Below are positions 62,257 to 64,000 of a stretch of 64,000 bases of DNA, piece after piece. Below the pieces are notes generated by a model, which had not been told where the DNA came from, ran no database searches, and was given only the letters and a program-made list of their open reading frames with translations. Source of the stretch: Sulfolobales archaeon (GTDB lineage Archaea > Thermoproteota > Thermoprotei_A > Sulfolobales > AG1); assembly GCA_038881635.1 (NCBI GenBank), contig JAVZPJ010000004.1, positions 31,824 to 95,823 on the forward strand. The letters are read 5' to 3'. A program made the translations under genes and the position numbers. Numbering within the stretch: the first letter of the stretch is position 1; the number at the start of each line of letters is the position of its first letter.

Positions 62257-63813
62257 ATGGTCTCGTGGGAGATTATATACAGAGCTACTGTTTTTATAGC
62301 TGAGGAGATGGGTGTTGCTCTCAAGAGATCTGCTTTCTCTCCTAATATTAGAGAGAGAATGGATCACAGTTGTGCGATATTAGATGAGTATGGTAGGATA
62401 GTCTCTCAAGCTGAGCATATACCAGTACATCTAGGGTCTTTTAGAATCGGCGTTATAAATACTCTGAAATGGATCGAGAGAGAAGGTTTGAAGCTAGATG
62501 AAGGAGACATGATTCTTACAAACGATCCTTACATAGCTGGAACTCATCTTAACGATCTAATGGTGTTAGCTCCCATATTCTATGAGGGAAGAGTAGTAGG
62601 CTATGTAGTTAATAAAGCTCACCATGTTGACGTAGGAGGACCTATGCCAGCTAGTCTGAATCCACATGCTAGAACGATTTATGAAGAAGGTCTTATAATA
62701 CCTCCTACAAAGATTCTTAGAAGAGGCGAGATTAATAGAGAGATCCTGAGTTTCGCGCTTGAGAATATAAAGACTCCCGATGTATTTCTAGGAGATCTAA
62801 ATGCTCAGATCGCGGCTAATAGAACAGGTATCTCAAGAGTTCTACAGCTCATCGATAGATACGGTCTCGAGAATGTTATCAGAGGATGGTCTTCATCTAT
62901 TGAGTATGGTGAGAAAACCTCTAGAGCAGAACTTATCAAATGGCCTCAAGGAGTTTTCGAGGCAGAAGACTATCTCGAGTGGAATGATGATCTGGTGAAT
63001 ATAAGAGTTAGATTAAGGATAGAGGGAGAGGGTGTCACAGCCGATTTCACGGGAACGCATAAACAGATCGAGGCACCTCTCAATGCTGTTCTAGGAGTCA
63101 CCTATGCTGCAACATCTTTCGCAATAAGATCTCTCATGGGTTCTGAGATACCTGTTAATGAAGGCTTCTATAGAGTGGTGAGAGTAATAGCTCCTGAGGG
63201 AAGTATAGTGAATCCTGTTAAACCAGCTCCTGTAGGAGGAGGAAATCTAGAGACATCTGATAGGATCGTCGATGTGGTGTACCTAGCTCTGTCAAAAGCC
63301 ATGCCTGGAAAAATTCCTGCAGCAAGCTCAGGAACTATGATGAATATAATGCTAGGAGGATTTCATGAGGGGAGGTACTGGTCTTATTACGAGACTATTG
63401 GAGGAGGAAGTGGAGGAAGACCTATGGAGGATGGTGTGTCGGGTGTTCATGTTTACATGACTAATACTCTGAATACTCCTATAGAAACTGCTGAGAGAGA
63501 GTATCCGATAATATTCACTAGATACATGATTAGAGAAGGTAGCGGAGGTAGAGGGAGGTTTAGAGGAGGAGATGGGATTGTAAGATCGTTTAAAGTTCTC
63601 GCTCCAGCAAGATTCTCGGTTCTCGCGGATCGATTTAGAATAGGTCCTTGGGGTCTTGAGGGAGGAGAGAGAGGTTCTCCAGGTTCTGTGAGAATTATAA
63701 CCAGAGGATCTGTTATAACGCTGAAGAGTAAAGCTTCAGCAGAGCTAGCTCCAGGAGATGAGGTTATAATAGAGACACCTGGTGGTGGTGGGTATGGGTT
63801 ATCAGTTCAATGA
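62257..63813 (+). CDS. hyuB: Hydantoinase/oxoprolinase subunit B (HyuB)
   Basis: A 518-residue metal-dependent subunit: [76 protein letters not shown] and a C-terminal [20 protein letters not shown] and TPGGGGYG. It forms the hydrolytic half of the HyuAB complex. The substrate is not determined by sequence; the NCS1 transporter elsewhere in the window may import it. Confidence 0.94.
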   Translation: MVSWEIIYRATVFIAEEMGVALKRSAFSPNIRERMDHSCAILDEYGRIVSQAEHIPVHLGSFRIGVINTLKWIEREGLKLDEGDMILTNDPYIAGTHLNDLMVLAPIFYEGRVVGYVVNKAHHVDVGGPMPASLNPHARTIYEEGLIIPPTKILRRGEINREILSFALENIKTPDVFLGDLNAQIAANRTGISRVLQLIDRYGLENVIRGWSSSIEYGEKTSRAELIKWPQGVFEAEDYLEWNDDLVNIRVRLRIEGEGVTADFTGTHKQIEAPLNAVLGVTYAATSFAIRSLMGSEIPVNEGFYRVVRVIAPEGSIVNPVKPAPVGGGNLETSDRIVDVVYLALSKAMPGKIPAASSGTMMNIMLGGFHEGRYWSYYETIGGGSGGRPMEDGVSGVHVYMTNTLNTPIETAEREYPIIFTRYMIREGSGGRGRFRGGDGIVRSFKVLAPARFSVLADRFRIGPWGLEGGERGSPGSVRIITRGSVITLKSKASAELAPGDEVIIETPGGGGYGLSVQ

Positions 63814-63818
63814 TATTT

Positions 63819-64000
63819 TTACAATGCTCTTTTAATAGAAACCACATACTTATCCTCTGAAGGTATGGCGTAGGCGAGTACTATCATGCGACCTCTCTCT
63901 ATAAGCTCTCTCTCTAGAGCTATCTTAAGAGTTTTATCCAGACCATCCTCATGATTCTTGGCATCAACATATACAGGTTCTACACCCCAGAGTATCTTTA
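63819..64000 (-). CDS. pyk: Probable pyruvate kinase, C-terminal fragment (runs off the window)
   Basis: The last 182 bases encode on the minus strand about 59 residues before a TAA at 63821-63819: ILWGVEPVYVDAKNHEDGLD, then ALERELIERGRMIVLAYAIP and DKYVVSIKRAL. WGVEP followed by a hydrophobic strand and an RGxxI-VLAY-type strand fits the C-terminal allosteric domain of pyruvate kinases. The rest of the gene lies beyond 64000. Convergent with hyuB, five bases apart. Confidence 0.6.
   Translation of the reverse strand, partial: KILWGVEPVYVDAKNHEDGLDKTLKIALERELIERGRMIVLAYAIPSEDKYVVSIKRAL

Noticed and set aside
1-64000. CRISPR arrays, rRNA genes, proviruses
   Set aside because: No regularly spaced repeats, no rRNA-like sequence and no phage structural or integrase genes were seen; the only tRNA is tRNA-Ile at 34312-34385.

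Overview
The window is chromosomal DNA of a thermophilic archaeon of the Thermoproteota (crenarchaeal side). Evidence is the information-processing set: Orc1/Cdc6, split RFC (small and large subunit), a crenarchaeal-type single-OB SSB with a basic Gly/Arg-rich tail, aIF1, Pelota, RIO1, L7Ae, the exosome Rrp4-Rrp41-Rrp42 with SDO1 and the proteasome alpha subunit, C/D box guide RNA, and TATA-box promoters lying 20-30 bases before many starts. The DNA is A+T rich, AGA is the dominant arginine codon, and starts are often TTG or GTG. The crenarchaeal SSB argues against Thermoproteales; I cannot name a genus. The gene set implies a respiring heterotroph using amino acids, fatty or other acyl-CoAs, 2-hydroxyacids and possibly hydantoins or oxoprolines.

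Layout. 1-3.7 kb: a possible osmotic-response operon (GT81 glucosyl-3-phosphoglycerate synthase-like enzyme, RCK K+-channel regulator, HAD phosphatase, MscS channel). 3.7-9 kb: NCS1 transporter, Pelota, DUF131, FAH-family hydrolase, SIS-domain isomerase. 9-14.5 kb: membrane FeS oxidoreductase of the ETF:quinone oxidoreductase (EMO) type, the feoA-feoB-feoC-like iron uptake operon and ridA. 14.6-18 kb: AbrB-PhoU regulator and two tandem inositol-phosphate synthase paralogues. 18-25.6 kb: GlyRS, aIF1, RFC small and large subunits, a THUMP protein, Orc1/Cdc6, a winged-helix protein and MoaC. 25.6-30.3 kb: Nudix, ThiM, an M20 peptidase, an unknown 444-residue protein and a tRNA-binding protein. 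30.4-34.2 kb: the exosome-proteasome superoperon. 34.3-38.1 kb: tRNA-Ile(GAT), SSB coupled to a PqqD-like protein, a sugar-nucleotide epimerase and ETF alpha/beta. 38.2-42.4 kb: a 3-hydroxyacyl-CoA dehydrogenase/enoyl-CoA hydratase fusion and a pair of MetE-like proteins. 42.4-48.5 kb: a duplicated-domain protein, a C/D box sRNA, a P-loop ATPase, LysE and APC transporters, a phosphoesterase and a nucleotidyltransferase-like protein. 48.6-52.5 kb: a convergent LutA-LutB / GlcD-ferredoxin island. 52.9-56.6 kb: L7Ae, DUF2208, RIO1, radical SAM, RibH. 56.6-57.4 kb: a decayed IS607-type element, richer in G+C than its surroundings. 57.5-63.8 kb: an orphan ABC ATPase, dCTP deaminase, TauE/SafE plus DUF1634, and HyuA-HyuB. 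The window ends inside what looks like the 3' end of a pyruvate kinase gene.

How parts may work together: acyl-CoA oxidation (HBD/ECH fusion) can pass electrons through EtfAB to the EMO-type membrane protein and into the quinone pool. The LUD/GlcD island would oxidise 2-hydroxyacids. GpgS-like plus inositol-phosphate synthase genes suggest sugar-phosphate compatible solutes or inositol lipids. I did not find one clearly new defence or mobile system. The most interesting items are the osmotic module, rfcL with no canonical start codon, a textbook C/D sRNA at 42964-43010, the SSB-PqqD coupling, the composite 2-hydroxyacid oxidase island, and two short open frames hidden in intergenic DNA.
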